Assembly (NCBI GenBank): GCA_017469265.1
Contig: JAFUGS010000081.1
Coordinates: 1 to 61,206 of the forward strand
DNA: 61,206 nucleotides
Source: Clostridia bacterium
Lineage (GTDB): Bacteria > Bacillota > Clostridia > Christensenellales > Aristaeellaceae
Direction: 5' to 3'
Made by a program: the position numbers and the translations under genes. The notes beneath the pieces were generated by a model. That model was not told where the DNA came from and made no database searches. It was given only the letters and a program-made list of their open reading frames with translations. The first letter of the stretch is position 1. Every line of letters begins with the position of its first letter. Positions 15,532-28,160 of this stretch are shown here, piece after piece.

Positions 15532-17088
15532 ATGATGAACAATACCTGGAGCCGGAAACTGGCGGCGATGCTGCTGGCCGGCATGATGCTGCTGTGCAGC
15601 GTTTCCGCCCTGGCGGAGACAACGGAGGAAACCGCCGCGGAGGCTGCGGCGGAGACAAAGGAGGAAACTACCACGGCGGAGACGGCTGAGGAAGCTGCCG
15701 AGGCGGCCGTGGCGGAGGAAAAAGCCGCGCCTGTGCTGCTGGCCACGGTCAATGGCGAGGAAATCTGGAGCGACAATAAGGACCTGACGGAACTGACCCA
15801 GTATTATCTGGATTATTACGCGGCCTACGGGTATGACACGACGGAGGAATCCTTTCAGACATACCTGAAGCTGGCCGGCCTGCAGTGGGCCGTGGAAAGC
15901 ACCCTGTACCACCAGAAGGCGGAGGAACTGGGCGTTTCCGGCATGACGGAGGAACAGCGCTCGCAGATCGAGGCGGACGCGAAGGCGGAATGGGATCAGG
16001 CCATCAGCTACTACGCCGAGCAGCAGGGCAAGACGGATACCTCCACGGAGGAAGAAGCCGCCGCCGCGACGGTCGCCGCGCTGGCCTATGTAGAGGCCAA
16101 TTTCGGATACACCGAGGAGTCCTACATCAATGAGTATGTGGAAAGCTCGCTGGAAACCATGCTGCGGGAAAACGTGCAGAAGGCGGTTCTGGGCGACACC
16201 ACGGTGACGGACGAGGCGGTGACGGATTACTTCAACGAGCTGGTGGAGGAAGACCGGAGCAATTACGAAAACAATGTGCCCATGTATGAGTACTACATCA
16301 ATTACATGGGCAGCGAAAGCTACTATGTACCGGAAGGATACCGGGGCATCACCCATATCCTGCTGGAAGTGGACGCGGACCTGATGAGCAACTATACAAA
16401 GCTGGCCGCGGAGCTGGAGGAACAGCAGGAGCAGGAAACGGCGGATGAGTCCACCGACGCGGCGAAGACGGAAGAAACAGCCGCTCCCGCGGAGGAAACC
16501 ACCGAAGCGCCTTTGGAAGCGGAAACGACCGAAGAGCCGAAGGAACCCGTGACCCAGGAGATGGTGGACGCGGCCCGGCAGGCGATTCTGGACAGTGTGG
16601 CGGACCAGGTGAAGGAGATCATGGCCAAGTACGAAGCCGGAACGCCTTTCGCCGATCTGATCGCGGAATACGGCACGGATCCGGGCATGACGACCGAGCC
16701 GAACAAGACCAACGGTTATGCGGTGCATAAGGACAGCATCCTGTGGGATCCGGCTTTCACGGAAGGCGCCATGAGCCTGAACGCGGTTGGGGACGTGAGC
16801 GAACCGGTGCTGGGGTCCTACGGAATCCATATCCTGCATTACACCCGGGATATTCCCGCCGGCGCGGTGGAGCTGACGGAGGAGCTCCGGGGAAAACTGC
16901 GGGAAGAACTGCAGCAGGAGCAGGACAGCGCCGCGGTCTCCGCCATGGTGGAAGAATGGCGGGAGAAGGCGGATATCCAGTACACGGCGGAAGGACAGGA
17001 GATCCTGGACGCCGCGAGTGCCATGACTGACGAGGAGTCCGTGGAAGCCACGGAAGCCACTGAGGAAGCCCTGGCGGATGGAAACTGA
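15532..17088 (+). CDS. secreted parvulin-type peptidyl-prolyl isomerase (PrsA/SurA-like foldase)
   Basis: This 518-residue exported protein has a signal peptide (KLAAMLLAGMMLLCSVSALAE) followed by an Ala/Glu/Thr-rich linker. A SurA-like N-terminal chaperone region spans roughly residues 70-270. The parvulin domain begins at YRGITHILLEVD and resumes at FADLIAEYGTDPGM, and later reads GAMSLNAVGDVSEPVLGSYGIHILHYT. Between the first strand and the rest of the parvulin domain sits an acidic, low-complexity Glu/Thr/Ala/Pro insertion of about 60 residues, which is unusual. It should assist folding of exported proteins at the cell surface. The cysteine in the signal is not a convincing lipobox, unlike typical PrsA lipoproteins. 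The start follows AAGGAG; ATG 15535 is equally possible. Confidence 0.82.
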   Translation: MMNNTWSRKLAAMLLAGMMLLCSVSALAETTEETAAEAAAETKEETTTAETAEEAAEAAVAEEKAAPVLLATVNGEEIWSDNKDLTELTQYYLDYYAAYGYDTTEESFQTYLKLAGLQWAVESTLYHQKAEELGVSGMTEEQRSQIEADAKAEWDQAISYYAEQQGKTDTSTEEEAAAATVAALAYVEANFGYTEESYINEYVESSLETMLRENVQKAVLGDTTVTDEAVTDYFNELVEEDRSNYENNVPMYEYYINYMGSESYYVPEGYRGITHILLEVDADLMSNYTKLAAELEEQQEQETADESTDAAKTEETAAPAEETTEAPLEAETTEEPKEPVTQEMVDAARQAILDSVADQVKEIMAKYEAGTPFADLIAEYGTDPGMTTEPNKTNGYAVHKDSILWDPAFTEGAMSLNAVGDVSEPVLGSYGIHILHYTRDIPAGAVELTEELRGKLREELQQEQDSAAVSAMVEEWREKADIQYTAEGQEILDAASAMTDEESVEATEATEEALADGN

Positions 17089-17752
17089 CATCTGCCGTAT
17101 ATACTGCGCGGAGGTTACCCCGCTTTCGGATCCGGAATGCTTTGCGGACGCCCTGTCCCAAATGCCGGCGTACCGAAAGCGGAAGGTGCTTTCCCTGCGC
17201 CACGTGGAAAGCCAACGCCTGAGTCTGGGCGTTGGCCTTCTGCTGGTTTTGGCTCTGGAATCCCGCGGCGTGGAGGCCCGGACCGCGGCATTCGCGGAAG
17301 GCGCTTACGGAAAGCCTTACCTGCCAGCTTATCCGGAAATCCAATTCAGCCTGAGCCACAGCGGGATCTGGGCTATGTGCGCGGTCTGCGATGAGCCGGT
17401 GGGCTGTGATGTGGAACGGGCCGAAAGGGGATCGGAGCGGCTGGCGAGGCGCTTCTTTCACCCCGCGGAACAGGCGGCCCTGGCCGCGGCCGGGGAGGAA
17501 ACGGCCCGGGATAACCTGTTTACCCGCCTGTGGACCCGGAAGGAAAGCTATATCAAGGCAAGGGGAGAAGGTCTGTCTCTGCCGCTGGACAGCTTTTCCG
17601 CCCTCGCGGACGGACCGGACGTGCATTACGCTGAGGCGGAGCTTATGCCGGGATACCGCTTCTCCTGCTGCGTTCTGGGGAAGGCGCGCGCTGTCCAATG
17701 GCATCAGATTCCGCTGGGGACGCTCCTCCTGTCCCGGCGGGGAAAAGGATGA
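17078..17752 (+). CDS. 4'-phosphopantetheinyl transferase, Sfp type
   Basis: This 224-residue enzyme transfers phosphopantetheine from CoA to a carrier-protein serine. The family motifs are present: IQFSLSHSG, VGCDVERAE (the magnesium-binding Asp and Glu) and LWTRKESYIKARGEGL. Its length matches Sfp-like rather than short AcpS-like enzymes. No non-ribosomal peptide or polyketide genes are in the window, so its target could simply be the fatty-acid ACP or a carrier encoded elsewhere. The start overlaps the end of the foldase gene by 11 bases, so the two are probably translationally coupled. Confidence 0.9.
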   Translation: METDICRIYCAEVTPLSDPECFADALSQMPAYRKRKVLSLRHVESQRLSLGVGLLLVLALESRGVEARTAAFAEGAYGKPYLPAYPEIQFSLSHSGIWAMCAVCDEPVGCDVERAERGSERLARRFFHPAEQAALAAAGEETARDNLFTRLWTRKESYIKARGEGLSLPLDSFSALADGPDVHYAEAELMPGYRFSCCVLGKARAVQWHQIPLGTLLLSRRGKG

Positions 17753-17812
17753 CGGAGAGCCGTCTGTCCGCACGGGAAGCGAAGGAAAAAACAGGGAAAA
17801 TCAACCGAAAAA

Positions 17813-17867
17813 AGCCGCCGGAAAATGACCTCCGGCGCTTTCTTTTTGGCAAAAAATATGGTATAAT
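17813..17867 (+). promoter_or_regulatory. terminator of the Sfp gene overlapping the gyrB promoter
   Basis: GCCGGA (17817-17822) pairs with TCCGGC (17831-17836), extended by AGC/GCT across a bulge, and is followed by a T-rich run to 17847. That run contains a weak -35 (TTTCTT, 17839-17844). It lies 17 bases before a perfect TATAAT at 17862-17867, which is also preceded by the extended -10 element TGG. Confidence 0.65.
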
Positions 17868-17878
17868 AAAAAGGCTGA

Positions 17879-19972
<2,094 letters not shown>

Positions 19973-20088
19973 GCGCTGAGCGATTCCGGGGCAGGGGCGC
20001 CGCATGCCGCTTCCGCCCGGCCATGCCGGCGGGAGGACCGCGGCCGCGCGCCTCTGATGACACAGAAAAAACGTAAAGAGGACAAGCA

Positions 20089-22656
20089 ATGATTCAAGAT
20101 AAACTGATCCCGGTCAATCTGGAACAGGAGATGAAAAAGAGCTTCATCGCCTACGCCATGGCGGTGATTGTGGACCGGGCCCTGCCCGATGTGCGGGACG
20201 GGCTGAAGCCGGTTCACCGGCGGATTCTGTACGACATGTCCGAGGAGCTGGGCATGACGCCGGATAAGCCTACCCGGAAGAGCGCCCGCGTGGTGGGCGA
20301 CGTGCTGGGTAAATTCCATCCCCACGGGGATTCCTCCGTGTACGACGCCATGGTACGGCTGGCCCAGCCTTTCAACATCCGTTATCCCCTGGTGGAAGGT
20401 CAGGGCAATTTCGGCTCCGTGGACGGGGACGGGGCCGCGGCCATGCGTTATACCGAGGCCCGGCTGCAGAAGCTGACCATGCATCTGCTGGACGGCATCG
20501 ACAAGGACACCGTGGATTTCTATCCCAACTTTGACGAGACGCTGCAGCAGCCCTCCGTCCTGCCGGCCCGCTTTCCGAACCTGCTGGTCAACGGCTCCAA
20601 CGGCATCGCCGTGGGCATGGCGACCAATATTCCGCCCCATAACCTGAGGGAGGTTATCAACGGCGTCATCTGCATGATAGACAACCCGGACTGCTCCATT
20701 GACGATCTGATGGAGCATATCAAGGGGCCGGATTTTCCCACGGGCGGCCTGATCATGGGCCGGTCCGGCATTCGGGAGGCGTACTACACCGGGCATGGCC
20801 GCATCACGGTGCGGGCCAAGTCCGTCATCGAGGAAATGGGGCCCAACCGGAGCCGCATCGTGGTGACGGAGATTCCCTACCAGGTGAACAAGGCGGTGCT
20901 GGTCAAGAAAATCGCCGATCTGGTGCATGAAAAGCGCCTGGAGGGGATCAGCGACATCCGGGATGAATCCAATGACCGCCAGGGCATGCGGATCGTCATC
21001 GAGCTGAAGAAGGATGTGCAGCCCCAGGTGGTGCTGAACACCCTGTACAAGCATACGTCCCTGCAGGAGAACTTCGGCGCCAACATGCTGGCCCTGGTGG
21101 ACGGCAAGCCGCGGGTTCTGAACCTGCGGGAGATGATCTACTACTACCTTGAGCACCAGAAGGACGTGGTGACCCGGCGGACCCGTTTCGATCTGAACAA
21201 GGCCCAGAACCGGGCACACATTCTGGAAGGACTGCTGAAGGCCCTGGACCATATCGACGAGATTGTGGCCATTATCCGGGCCAGCAAGGACACGGGCACG
21301 GCCAAGGAAGCGCTGATGCTGCGCTTCGATTTCAGCGACCGGCAGGCGCAGGCCATCCTGGATATGCGCCTGGCCAGGCTGACCGGTCTAGAACGGGAAA
21401 GGCTGCTGGAGGAATACCAGGAGCTGGAGAAGACCATCGCGCGGCTGCAGGAGATCCTTGCGGACGAGCACGAGCTGATGAACGTCATCAAGACCGAGAT
21501 CTCCGAGATCCGGGACAAATTCGGGGACGATCGCCGGAGCGAACTGACCATCGTGGAGGATGAGATCGATGTGGAGGATCTGATCCAGGAGGAAAACATG
21601 GTGGTCACCCTGACCCATGAGGGTTACGTGAAGCGCGTGCCCTCCAGCGTCTACCGGGCGCAGCACCGGGGAGGCCGCGGCGTCAGCGGCATGAACGTGA
21701 AGGAAACGGACTACACGACGCAGATGTGCGTGGTGAGCACCCATCAGGAAATCATGTTCTTCACCAACCGGGGCCGGGTGTTCAGCCTGAAGTGCTACCA
21801 GATTCCCGAAGCCGGACGGCAGGCCCGGGGAACGGCGATTATCAACCTGCTGCAGATTGCCAGCGGGGAGAAGGTTTCCACCATGCTGCCCATGCCCCGG
21901 GAGACGGAGCAGGAGTTCAACCTGGTGATGGCCACCCGAAACGCCATGATCAAGAAGACTGCGCTGGAGGAATTCCGGAACCTGCGGAAGAATGGCCTGA
22001 TTGCCATCGCTCTGCGGGAGGAGGATGAGCTGATCGGCGTGCGGCTGAGCACCGGCACGGATGAAATGCTGGTCAGCAGCCGGAAGGGCATGTCCATCCG
22101 GTTTAACGAGCGGCATGTGCGCAACATGGGACGGAACAGCATCGGCGTCCGGTCCATGAAGCTGGCGGAGGGCGACGAGGTCATCGACATCGCGGTGATC
22201 GAGCCGGAGACCACGGTGCTCTGCGTCACGATGAACGGATACGGCAAACGCACCGATCCGGAGGAATACCGGGAGCAGGGACGGAACGGCAAGGGTATCC
22301 GCGCCATGAACCTGACCGAAAAGACCGGGGACCTGGCGGCCATGCTCTTCGTGCACGAGGAAGAGGACATCCTGCTGATCACGGATGACGGCACCATTAT
22401 CCGGGCCAGGGCTTCCGATATCCGCCTCTGCGGCCGGAATACCCAGGGTGTCCGGCTGATGAAGCTGGCGGAGGGCAGCCAGGTGGTGGCTGTCTGCCGG
22501 GCGGAAAAGGAAGAGGAAGAACCGGCGGAACTGCTGGGGGTGGAGGATGAAACGGACGGCGCGCCGCAGGCGGCGCCGGCGGAGGATCTGACCCTGGACA
22601 TGGACACGACCCCCGCGGCGGCTGAAGATGCGGTAGGGCCGGATACGGACTTCTAA
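20089..22656 (+). CDS. gyrA: DNA gyrase subunit A
   Basis: This is an 855-residue subunit that cleaves and rejoins DNA. The catalytic tyrosine is in [11 protein letters not shown] (about residue 121). The quinolone-resistance region reads [14 protein letters not shown], with the usual serine and aspartate in place, so no classic resistance substitution is seen. The C-terminal beta-pinwheel begins near residue 500 and carries a GyrA box ([11 protein letters not shown]), which marks it as gyrase rather than topoisomerase IV. The last about 50 residues form an acidic Ala/Glu/Asp-rich tail, a feature that can tune supercoiling in some gyrases. AAAGAGGACAAGCA precedes the ATG. A strong terminator follows. 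Confidence 0.97.
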   Translation: MIQDKLIPVNLEQEMKKSFIAYAMAVIVDRALPDVRDGLKPVHRRILYDMSEELGMTPDKPTRKSARVVGDVLGKFHPHGDSSVYDAMVRLAQPFNIRYPLVEGQGNFGSVDGDGAAAMRYTEARLQKLTMHLLDGIDKDTVDFYPNFDETLQQPSVLPARFPNLLVNGSNGIAVGMATNIPPHNLREVINGVICMIDNPDCSIDDLMEHIKGPDFPTGGLIMGRSGIREAYYTGHGRITVRAKSVIEEMGPNRSRIVVTEIPYQVNKAVLVKKIADLVHEKRLEGISDIRDESNDRQGMRIVIELKKDVQPQVVLNTLYKHTSLQENFGANMLALVDGKPRVLNLREMIYYYLEHQKDVVTRRTRFDLNKAQNRAHILEGLLKALDHIDEIVAIIRASKDTGTAKEALMLRFDFSDRQAQAILDMRLARLTGLERERLLEEYQELEKTIARLQEILADEHELMNVIKTEISEIRDKFGDDRRSELTIVEDEIDVEDLIQEENMVVTLTHEGYVKRVPSSVYRAQHRGGRGVSGMNVKETDYTTQMCVVSTHQEIMFFTNRGRVFSLKCYQIPEAGRQARGTAIINLLQIASGEKVSTMLPMPRETEQEFNLVMATRNAMIKKTALEEFRNLRKNGLIAIALREEDELIGVRLSTGTDEMLVSSRKGMSIRFNERHVRNMGRNSIGVRSMKLAEGDEVIDIAVIEPETTVLCVTMNGYGKRTDPEEYREQGRNGKGIRAMNLTEKTGDLAAMLFVHEEEDILLITDDGTIIRARASDIRLCGRNTQGVRLMKLAEGSQVVAVCRAEKEEEEPAELLGVEDETDGAPQAAPAEDLTLDMDTTPAAAEDAVGPDTDF

Positions 22657-22665
22657 GATCATGGA

Positions 22666-22702
22666 CCGCGCGGAAGGGAAAAAATCCTTCCGCGCGGTTT
22701 TT
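22666..22702 (+). terminator. terminator after gyrA
   Basis: CCGCGCGGAAGG (22666-22677) pairs perfectly with CCTTCCGCGCGG (22686-22697), followed by five T residues. Confidence 0.92.
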
Positions 22703-22756
22703 ATATCCTGAACGGTCTGGCTTTTGTTTCTTTCATGTTTTCTCTGCCGGAAGGCG

Positions 22757-22785
22757 TTGCGGGATTCGCTGCCAGGGAGTATACT
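22757..22785 (+). promoter_or_regulatory. promoter of putP
   Basis: TTGCGG (22757-22762), 17-base spacer, TATACT (22780-22785), 32 bases before the start codon. Confidence 0.6.
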
Positions 22786-22817
22786 TTAGCAGATTAATGA
22801 GCTAAGGAGGCAGCGTG

Positions 22818-24305
22818 ATGAACAGCAAAGCGGAAATTGCGGTCTTTGTAATCTATCTGGCCTTTATGATCGGCATTGGCCTGTTCTTCTTCCTGCGGAG
22901 CAAGAACGCGGGGGAGAAGGAATACTTCCTGGGCGGGCGGAAGATGGGCCCCTGGGTCAGTGCCCTGTCCGCCGGCGCGTCGGATATGAGCGCCTGGGTG
23001 CTGATGGGTCTGCCCACCGCGATTTACGCCATGGGCGTGGGCCAGGTCTGGATTTCTGTCGGCCTGGCGCTGGGGTATGCCCTGAGCTGGGTTTTTGAGG
23101 CGCCGCGGCTGCGGGCGTTCTCCATCGTGGCGGATGACGCCATTACGATTCCCCAGTACCTGACCCGGCGTTTCCGCTCCAAATCCTACGCGCTGCAGGT
23201 GACCTGCGCGGTGATCTTTCTGGTGGCGTATACCATCTACGCCGCCTCCAGCGTCAAGGCCGCCGGCACCCTGTTCCATACGGTGATCGGCATGGACGAA
23301 ACCGTGGCCATGTATCTGGCCGCTGGCATCATCATTGCGTACACCTTCCTGGGCGGGTTCTCCGCCGTATGCTGGACGGACTTTTTCCAGGGGCTGCTGA
23401 TGCTTGGCGCGCTACTGCTGGCACCGGTTTTTGCCGCTTCCCATCTGACGGTGAATGCGGACCAGATCACGGCGGAAACGCCCGCCTTCTTCAACCCCTT
23501 CACCAGCTGGCAGGACATTGCCTCCGGCCTGGGCTGGGGCCTGGGCTATTTCGGCATGCCCCATATCATCATCCGGTTCATGTCCGTGGAGTCCCAGAAA
23601 TCCCTGAAGAAATCCGCTGCTATCGGCATTACCTGGACCACGCTGATCCTGCTTTTTGCCGCGCTGGTGGGTATCTTTGGGCGTGAGATGCTGGGCTTCG
23701 ACGCGGAGATCAATGACAAGAGCCTGGTTTTCATCACCATGGTGCGGCGGATCTTCCCCTCCGTGATTTCCGGCGTGCTGCTTTCCGCCATCCTGGCGGC
23801 GTCCATGTCCACGGCGGACAGCCAGCTGCTGGCGGCGGCTTCCGCTTTCTCCAGCGATGTGTACAAGCCGCTGGTCCGGAACAATAAGGCCAGTGACCGG
23901 GAAATGCTGTGGACGGGGCGCATGGTGGTGCTGATCGTGGCGGTGGTGGCGCTGGTGATCGCGTCCAATCCCGGCGCCGGGACGATCATGAGCCTGGTGT
24001 CCAATGCCTGGGGCGTTTTCGGGGCCGCCTTTGGCCCGGCCATCCTGCTGAGCCTCTTCTGGAAAAGGTTCAACTTCCCCGGGGCACTGGCGGGCATCAT
24101 TGTGGGGGCGCTGGTGGATATTCTCTGGCTGGCCTTCCTGTCCGGCACCGGCCTGTATGAAATTATCCCCGGCTTCCTCTGCGGCGGGCTGGCCGCGGTG
24201 GTGACGACCCTGTGCACGAGGAAACCTTCCGACGAGGTGGAAGCCCTGTTTGAAAAAGGGATCAGCTTCCAGCGGGAAGCAAAGCAGACAAAACAGGAGC
24301 ATTGA
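22818..24305 (+). CDS. putP: sodium/proline symporter
   Basis: This 495-residue protein is a member of the sodium:solute symporter family with about 13 predicted TM segments. The PutP-specific pattern is visible: KNAGEKEYFLGGRKMGPWVSALSAGASDMSAW at the first two helices (sodium and proline site), APRLRAFS, TIPQYLTRRF, and the SSS signature region around GGFSAVCWTDFFQGLLM. It imports proline with sodium, for nutrition or osmoprotection. It is a single-gene unit with its own promoter and a perfect bidirectional terminator. AAGGAGG at 22804-22810 favours ATG 22818 over the GTG three bases earlier. Confidence 0.93.
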   Translation: MNSKAEIAVFVIYLAFMIGIGLFFFLRSKNAGEKEYFLGGRKMGPWVSALSAGASDMSAWVLMGLPTAIYAMGVGQVWISVGLALGYALSWVFEAPRLRAFSIVADDAITIPQYLTRRFRSKSYALQVTCAVIFLVAYTIYAASSVKAAGTLFHTVIGMDETVAMYLAAGIIIAYTFLGGFSAVCWTDFFQGLLMLGALLLAPVFAASHLTVNADQITAETPAFFNPFTSWQDIASGLGWGLGYFGMPHIIIRFMSVESQKSLKKSAAIGITWTTLILLFAALVGIFGREMLGFDAEINDKSLVFITMVRRIFPSVISGVLLSAILAASMSTADSQLLAAASAFSSDVYKPLVRNNKASDREMLWTGRMVVLIVAVVALVIASNPGAGTIMSLVSNAWGVFGAAFGPAILLSLFWKRFNFPGALAGIIVGALVDILWLAFLSGTGLYEIIPGFLCGGLAAVVTTLCTRKPSDEVEALFEKGISFQREAKQTKQEH

Positions 24306-24317
24306 AGAACCGTCAAT

Positions 24318-24373
24318 AAAAAGGAGCTGTGAAGAAAAGGATTGAAAAATCCCGGGCTTCACAGCTCCTTTTT
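24318..24373. terminator. bidirectional terminator between putP and sbcC
   Basis: A 17-base perfect inverted repeat, AAAAAGGAGCTGTGAAG (24318-24334) and its complement (24357-24373), supplies a T run on either strand for the convergent genes. Confidence 0.92.
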
Positions 24374-24408
24374 CATATCATCACAAAGGATCAGGCACAG
24401 GGGTTTTG

Positions 24409-27039
24409 TCAGTAACGCAATGTGACCGCGGATCCCCGGGTGGACTTGGTCACGAGGATCTGGCGGTCGATCTGATCCTCCAGCTCCTGCACGTGGGAAA
24501 TGATGCCGATCAGGCGGTCTCCTTCCGCCAGATCCGACAGAACCTGCAGGGCATTCCGCAGGGCGTTGTCATCCAGGGTGCCGAAGCCTTCGTCAATGAA
24601 CATGGCGTCCATGCGGATGGCGCCGCTCTGGGCCTGGACCACGTCGGAAAGGCCCAGAGCCAGGGCCAGGCTGGCGAGAAAGGATTCTCCGCCGGACAGG
24701 GTATTCGCGTCCCGCCAGAGGCCGGTACCCCGATCCAGCACGTCCAGGTCCAGGCCGCTCTGGCGCACCCGATCCCGGGCGGTTTCCTTGCATCGAAGCA
24801 CAAACATGCCATCGGTCAGCCGGGTCAGCCGCAGATTGGCGGCGGCAATGACCTGCTTGAAGTAATACTGCTGCACATAGGCCTCAAAGGTGAGCTTGGC
24901 CCGGGCATTGCCATCCGTGATGCCCGCGCAGCAGGTATAGAGATCCCGCAGCACAGCCCAGGTTTCCGCCTTTCGGGCCTGAAGCCTGCGCACCTCGCGG
25001 ATTTCCCGCAGCGCGTCCTCATGCAGCGCCAGCTTCTTCATCAGGGCGGCTTCTGTCTTTTCCGCCTGGCCGCGTTTTTCCGCTTCCGCCTTCTGGGCTT
25101 CCTCCAGGGCGGGCAGATCCGGCTTTTGCTGGCCGGACAGCCGTTCCTGAAGGGTGTCGATCTGGTCGCCCAGGGACTTCTGGCGCTCGCGCCATGCCTG
25201 CAGCCTGGATTCCAGATCCTGCAGATCCAGCTCCGGCAGCCGGGCCTGACGGTAATCCGCTTCCGAGGCAAAGCCCGCCTGGAGAAGCAGATCCTGGAAG
25301 CGGCGGGCCTGGGCGTCCGTGGCGCTGGCCAGCTCATCCCGCCGCCGCCGGCCTTCCGCGCCGGCGGCGCGGCCTTTTTCCAGCTGCAGCGCCAGATCCT
25401 GACTGGCTTTGCGGGCGTCCTCCAGCGCGGAACGAATTCGCGTGGCTTCCGTCCGCGCGGTCTGGACCCGCTGGGCCAGATGGGTTTCGGTTTCCCCGGC
25501 CGGGATTCGCGCGCGGAGCAGGCGCTCCTCGGCCGCGTCCAGGGAGGCCTGGGTGGCGGCCAGGGCGGCGCCGGCCTGATGCAGCGCGTCCGTCGCCTGG
25601 CGATGGCGCTTGTCCGCCCGCTCCATATCCGCCCGGGTCACGGGGCGCGCGGGCAGCTGCGCGGGAGCGGGATGGCTTCGGGAGCCGCACACGGGGCATG
25701 GTCCTCCCTCCCGCAGCTCCGCGGCCAGGAGGCCGGCCTGATTCCGGTAATAGCTTTCCCGCGCGGCTGAAAAGGCCTCGTCCGCCAGGCGGCAGGCGCT
25801 GAGCAATTTATCCACGTTTTCCTGACCAGCCTTTCGCGCGGCGCGAAGGGCTTCCGCCTCCCGCAGCACGGGGAGACAGTCCGCCAGCTGCTGGGCGTCG
25901 GCCAGCAGGCTGTCAGCCTCCGGCAGCCGGGCTTCCGCCTCCGAAAGCCGGGCGGTGGCGGCGGGCAGGGCGGCTTCCGCTGCCCGCTGAAGCCGGAGGG
26001 CATCCGCCAGGGCGGTGTCCTGCTGCAGAAGCTGATCCCGTAGGCTGCACAGCAGCGTTTCCTCCGGGGCGAGGGTCAGTGCCTTGCGGGCCAGGCTGAT
26101 CCTTCTGGCGGTGTCTTCCATGTCGGGCCGCTGGGCTTCCAGCTGACGCTGGGCAGCCCGCAGCCGGTCCAGGGTTTCCAGATCCCGCAGCACGCCGCGG
26201 GCCTGCTCCGCCGCGGCGATCAGCGCCGCGGTGCGATTTTCCGCCTCCGCCCTTGCCAGAGAGGCCTGTCGCCGGGCTTCCTTCTCCGCGGCGAGGAGAC
26301 GCTCCAGCCCTTCCACCAGGAAGGCGCTTTCCGCGGGATTGTCCCGGGCCAGCAGCAGCCGCTCCCGTTCGGGGAAATCCGGCTCGGGATCGATCTTCCC
26401 CGCGGCCAGGCGCACCCGCTGATCCAGCTGATCCCGCTCCCGGCTGGCTTCACTGTTCATTTCCTGCAGTCTGCGCTGCAGCGAAGCGTAGATCTCGGTG
26501 CTGAAAAGCTTCTGGAACAGCACCTTACGCTCATCGGAGGTGGCGTTCAGTATTTTCAGAAAATCTCCCTGGGCGATCATGACGGTGCGGGTGAACTGAT
26601 CCTGAGTCAGCCCCAGCAGTTCCCTGATTTTCCCGTCAACAGCCAGGGGTGTATCCACCACGGTGCCGTCCTCCAGGTTGGTCAGGGTGGCGCCGTGCGG
26701 CTGGGTGGTCATACCGGAGCCGTTCTTTCTGGCCCGCGGGTACTCCGGGTTACGCCGGACGCGCCAGTCGACGCCCCGGTGACGGAAGGTCAGCTCCACA
26801 AAGGTTTCCATATTCGCGGCGGCGTAATCGGAGCGGAAGGATTTGCTCTTCCGCCGCTCGCGCCCGCCGGAGGCTTCGCCGTAGAGGGCGAAGCTGATGG
26901 CGTCGAAGAGGGTCGTTTTGCCGGCTCCGGTGTCTCCGGCGATCAGGAACAGCCCGCTTTCCCCCAGCAGGGAAAAATCGATGGTTGTCTGCCCCGCGTA
27001 GGGCCCAAAGGCGGACAGGGTCAACAGCAGGGGCTTCAT
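24409..27039 (-). CDS. sbcC: exonuclease SbcC, SMC-like ATPase
   Basis: This 876-residue Rad50-like ATPase has Walker A IAGDTGAGKTTLFDAIS near residue 32, long coiled coils broken by the zinc hook CPVCGSRSHPAP (about residue 450), the ABC signature TLSGGESFLASLALALGLSD and Walker B AMFIDEGFGTLDD. With SbcD it forms a complex that opens hairpins and processes DNA ends. It is shorter than E. coli SbcC (1048 residues), mainly in the coiled coils, which is common in Bacillota. Its start overlaps the sbcD stop by four bases (ATGA). Confidence 0.95.
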   Translation of the reverse strand: MKPLLLTLSAFGPYAGQTTIDFSLLGESGLFLIAGDTGAGKTTLFDAISFALYGEASGGRERRKSKSFRSDYAAANMETFVELTFRHRGVDWRVRRNPEYPRARKNGSGMTTQPHGATLTNLEDGTVVDTPLAVDGKIRELLGLTQDQFTRTVMIAQGDFLKILNATSDERKVLFQKLFSTEIYASLQRRLQEMNSEASRERDQLDQRVRLAAGKIDPEPDFPERERLLLARDNPAESAFLVEGLERLLAAEKEARRQASLARAEAENRTAALIAAAEQARGVLRDLETLDRLRAAQRQLEAQRPDMEDTARRISLARKALTLAPEETLLCSLRDQLLQQDTALADALRLQRAAEAALPAATARLSEAEARLPEADSLLADAQQLADCLPVLREAEALRAARKAGQENVDKLLSACRLADEAFSAARESYYRNQAGLLAAELREGGPCPVCGSRSHPAPAQLPARPVTRADMERADKRHRQATDALHQAGAALAATQASLDAAEERLLRARIPAGETETHLAQRVQTARTEATRIRSALEDARKASQDLALQLEKGRAAGAEGRRRRDELASATDAQARRFQDLLLQAGFASEADYRQARLPELDLQDLESRLQAWRERQKSLGDQIDTLQERLSGQQKPDLPALEEAQKAEAEKRGQAEKTEAALMKKLALHEDALREIREVRRLQARKAETWAVLRDLYTCCAGITDGNARAKLTFEAYVQQYYFKQVIAAANLRLTRLTDGMFVLRCKETARDRVRQSGLDLDVLDRGTGLWRDANTLSGGESFLASLALALGLSDVVQAQSGAIRMDAMFIDEGFGTLDDNALRNALQVLSDLAEGDRLIGIISHVQELEDQIDRQILVTKSTRGSAVTLRY

Positions 27040-28160
27040 GTTTCCGCCTCCTCCAGCGCGCGCAGCACGCTTTTCAGCATTTTCTGGTGGGCTTCGCCCG
27101 GAAGCCGGTCATTGTTCTGCAGCCGGTAAAAATCGCTGAACAGCTCCAGAACGGTCCTGTTTTCCATCCGCTCCGCCGCCAGTACGTCCATGTCCGTCTT
27201 GGTGCGGGAATTACGGATAGAAAATTTCATCAGGTTGGGATAATTCGTGGACAGGGTGACCCGGGCGTCAGGCGGGGGCAGCTCGTCCCGCAGGGTGATC
27301 CACAGATAATCCTCCGAATAGGGGAGGCGCATCAGCTCCTCCAGGGTGCCCTCCAGACAGCGGACGTCCCGCAGGGGGTAGAGGGGCACCGTACGCAGAG
27401 CGATGTCCCCCTTCTCGTACAGATCCACCAGGGTGACGGATTTGGCATGATTCGCCTCGGAGAAGGAATACTTCAGCGGGGAACCCGCGTAGCGGAGGGT
27501 GTCCCGGCCTATGCGCTGCGGCTTGTGAATATGCCCCAGCGCCACATAATCAAAGGCGTCGAAGAGGGCGGCATCCATACCGTCCAGGCCGCCAACGCTG
27601 CGGTCCTCCGAATCCGAGGGCTCAGCGCCAAGGACAAACTGATGCGCCAGCAGGATGTTTCGCTTCCGGGAATCCAGGTCAGCCTGACGAAGCACGGCGG
27701 CCATGGCGTCCTGGCTGGTCAGAATCCGTTCCTCCGGCAGAAAGCGTTTTACCTGGACCGGGCGGAGGAAGGGAATCATCCAGATCACGATTTCCCCATC
27801 CGCGTCCCGCAGGGAGACGTGCTGCGGAGAACCGTCAAAAGCTTCCGTCACATATACCCCGGAGGCGCGGAGCAGGGATGAAAAATAGGAAATGCGCGGC
27901 GCGGAGTCATGATTGCCGCTGATGATGAACACAGGGAGCCCCATCCCCGACAGCCGGGAAACAAAGGAATCGAAAAGCGCCATGGCCTCGGCCTGTGGCG
28001 CGGCGCGCTGGTATACATCCCCGGCAATGAGGACGGCCTCAACCTTCTCCCGTTCCGCGATGTCACAGATCTGCCCCAGCATGTACGCCTGATCCGGCAG
28101 AAGGGACAGATCGTACATCTGCTTGCCCAGATGCAGATCCGCCAGATGCATGAATCTCAA
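27036..28160 (-). CDS. sbcD: exonuclease SbcD, Mre11-like nuclease
   Basis: This 374-residue metallophosphoesterase nuclease has HLADLHLGK, LIAGDVYQRAAP, IISGNHDSAPR and ALGHIHKPQRI, giving the two-metal ligands. It pairs with SbcC. AAGGAGG followed by seven bases points to a TTG start at 28160; an in-frame ATG three codons later is too far from the Shine-Dalgarno sequence. The order sbcD-sbcC with a four-base overlap is standard. Confidence 0.94.
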   Translation of the reverse strand: MRFMHLADLHLGKQMYDLSLLPDQAYMLGQICDIAEREKVEAVLIAGDVYQRAAPQAEAMALFDSFVSRLSGMGLPVFIISGNHDSAPRISYFSSLLRASGVYVTEAFDGSPQHVSLRDADGEIVIWMIPFLRPVQVKRFLPEERILTSQDAMAAVLRQADLDSRKRNILLAHQFVLGAEPSDSEDRSVGGLDGMDAALFDAFDYVALGHIHKPQRIGRDTLRYAGSPLKYSFSEANHAKSVTLVDLYEKGDIALRTVPLYPLRDVRCLEGTLEELMRLPYSEDYLWITLRDELPPPDARVTLSTNYPNLMKFSIRNSRTKTDMDVLAAERMENRTVLELFSDFYRLQNNDRLPGEAHQKMLKSVLRALEEAET

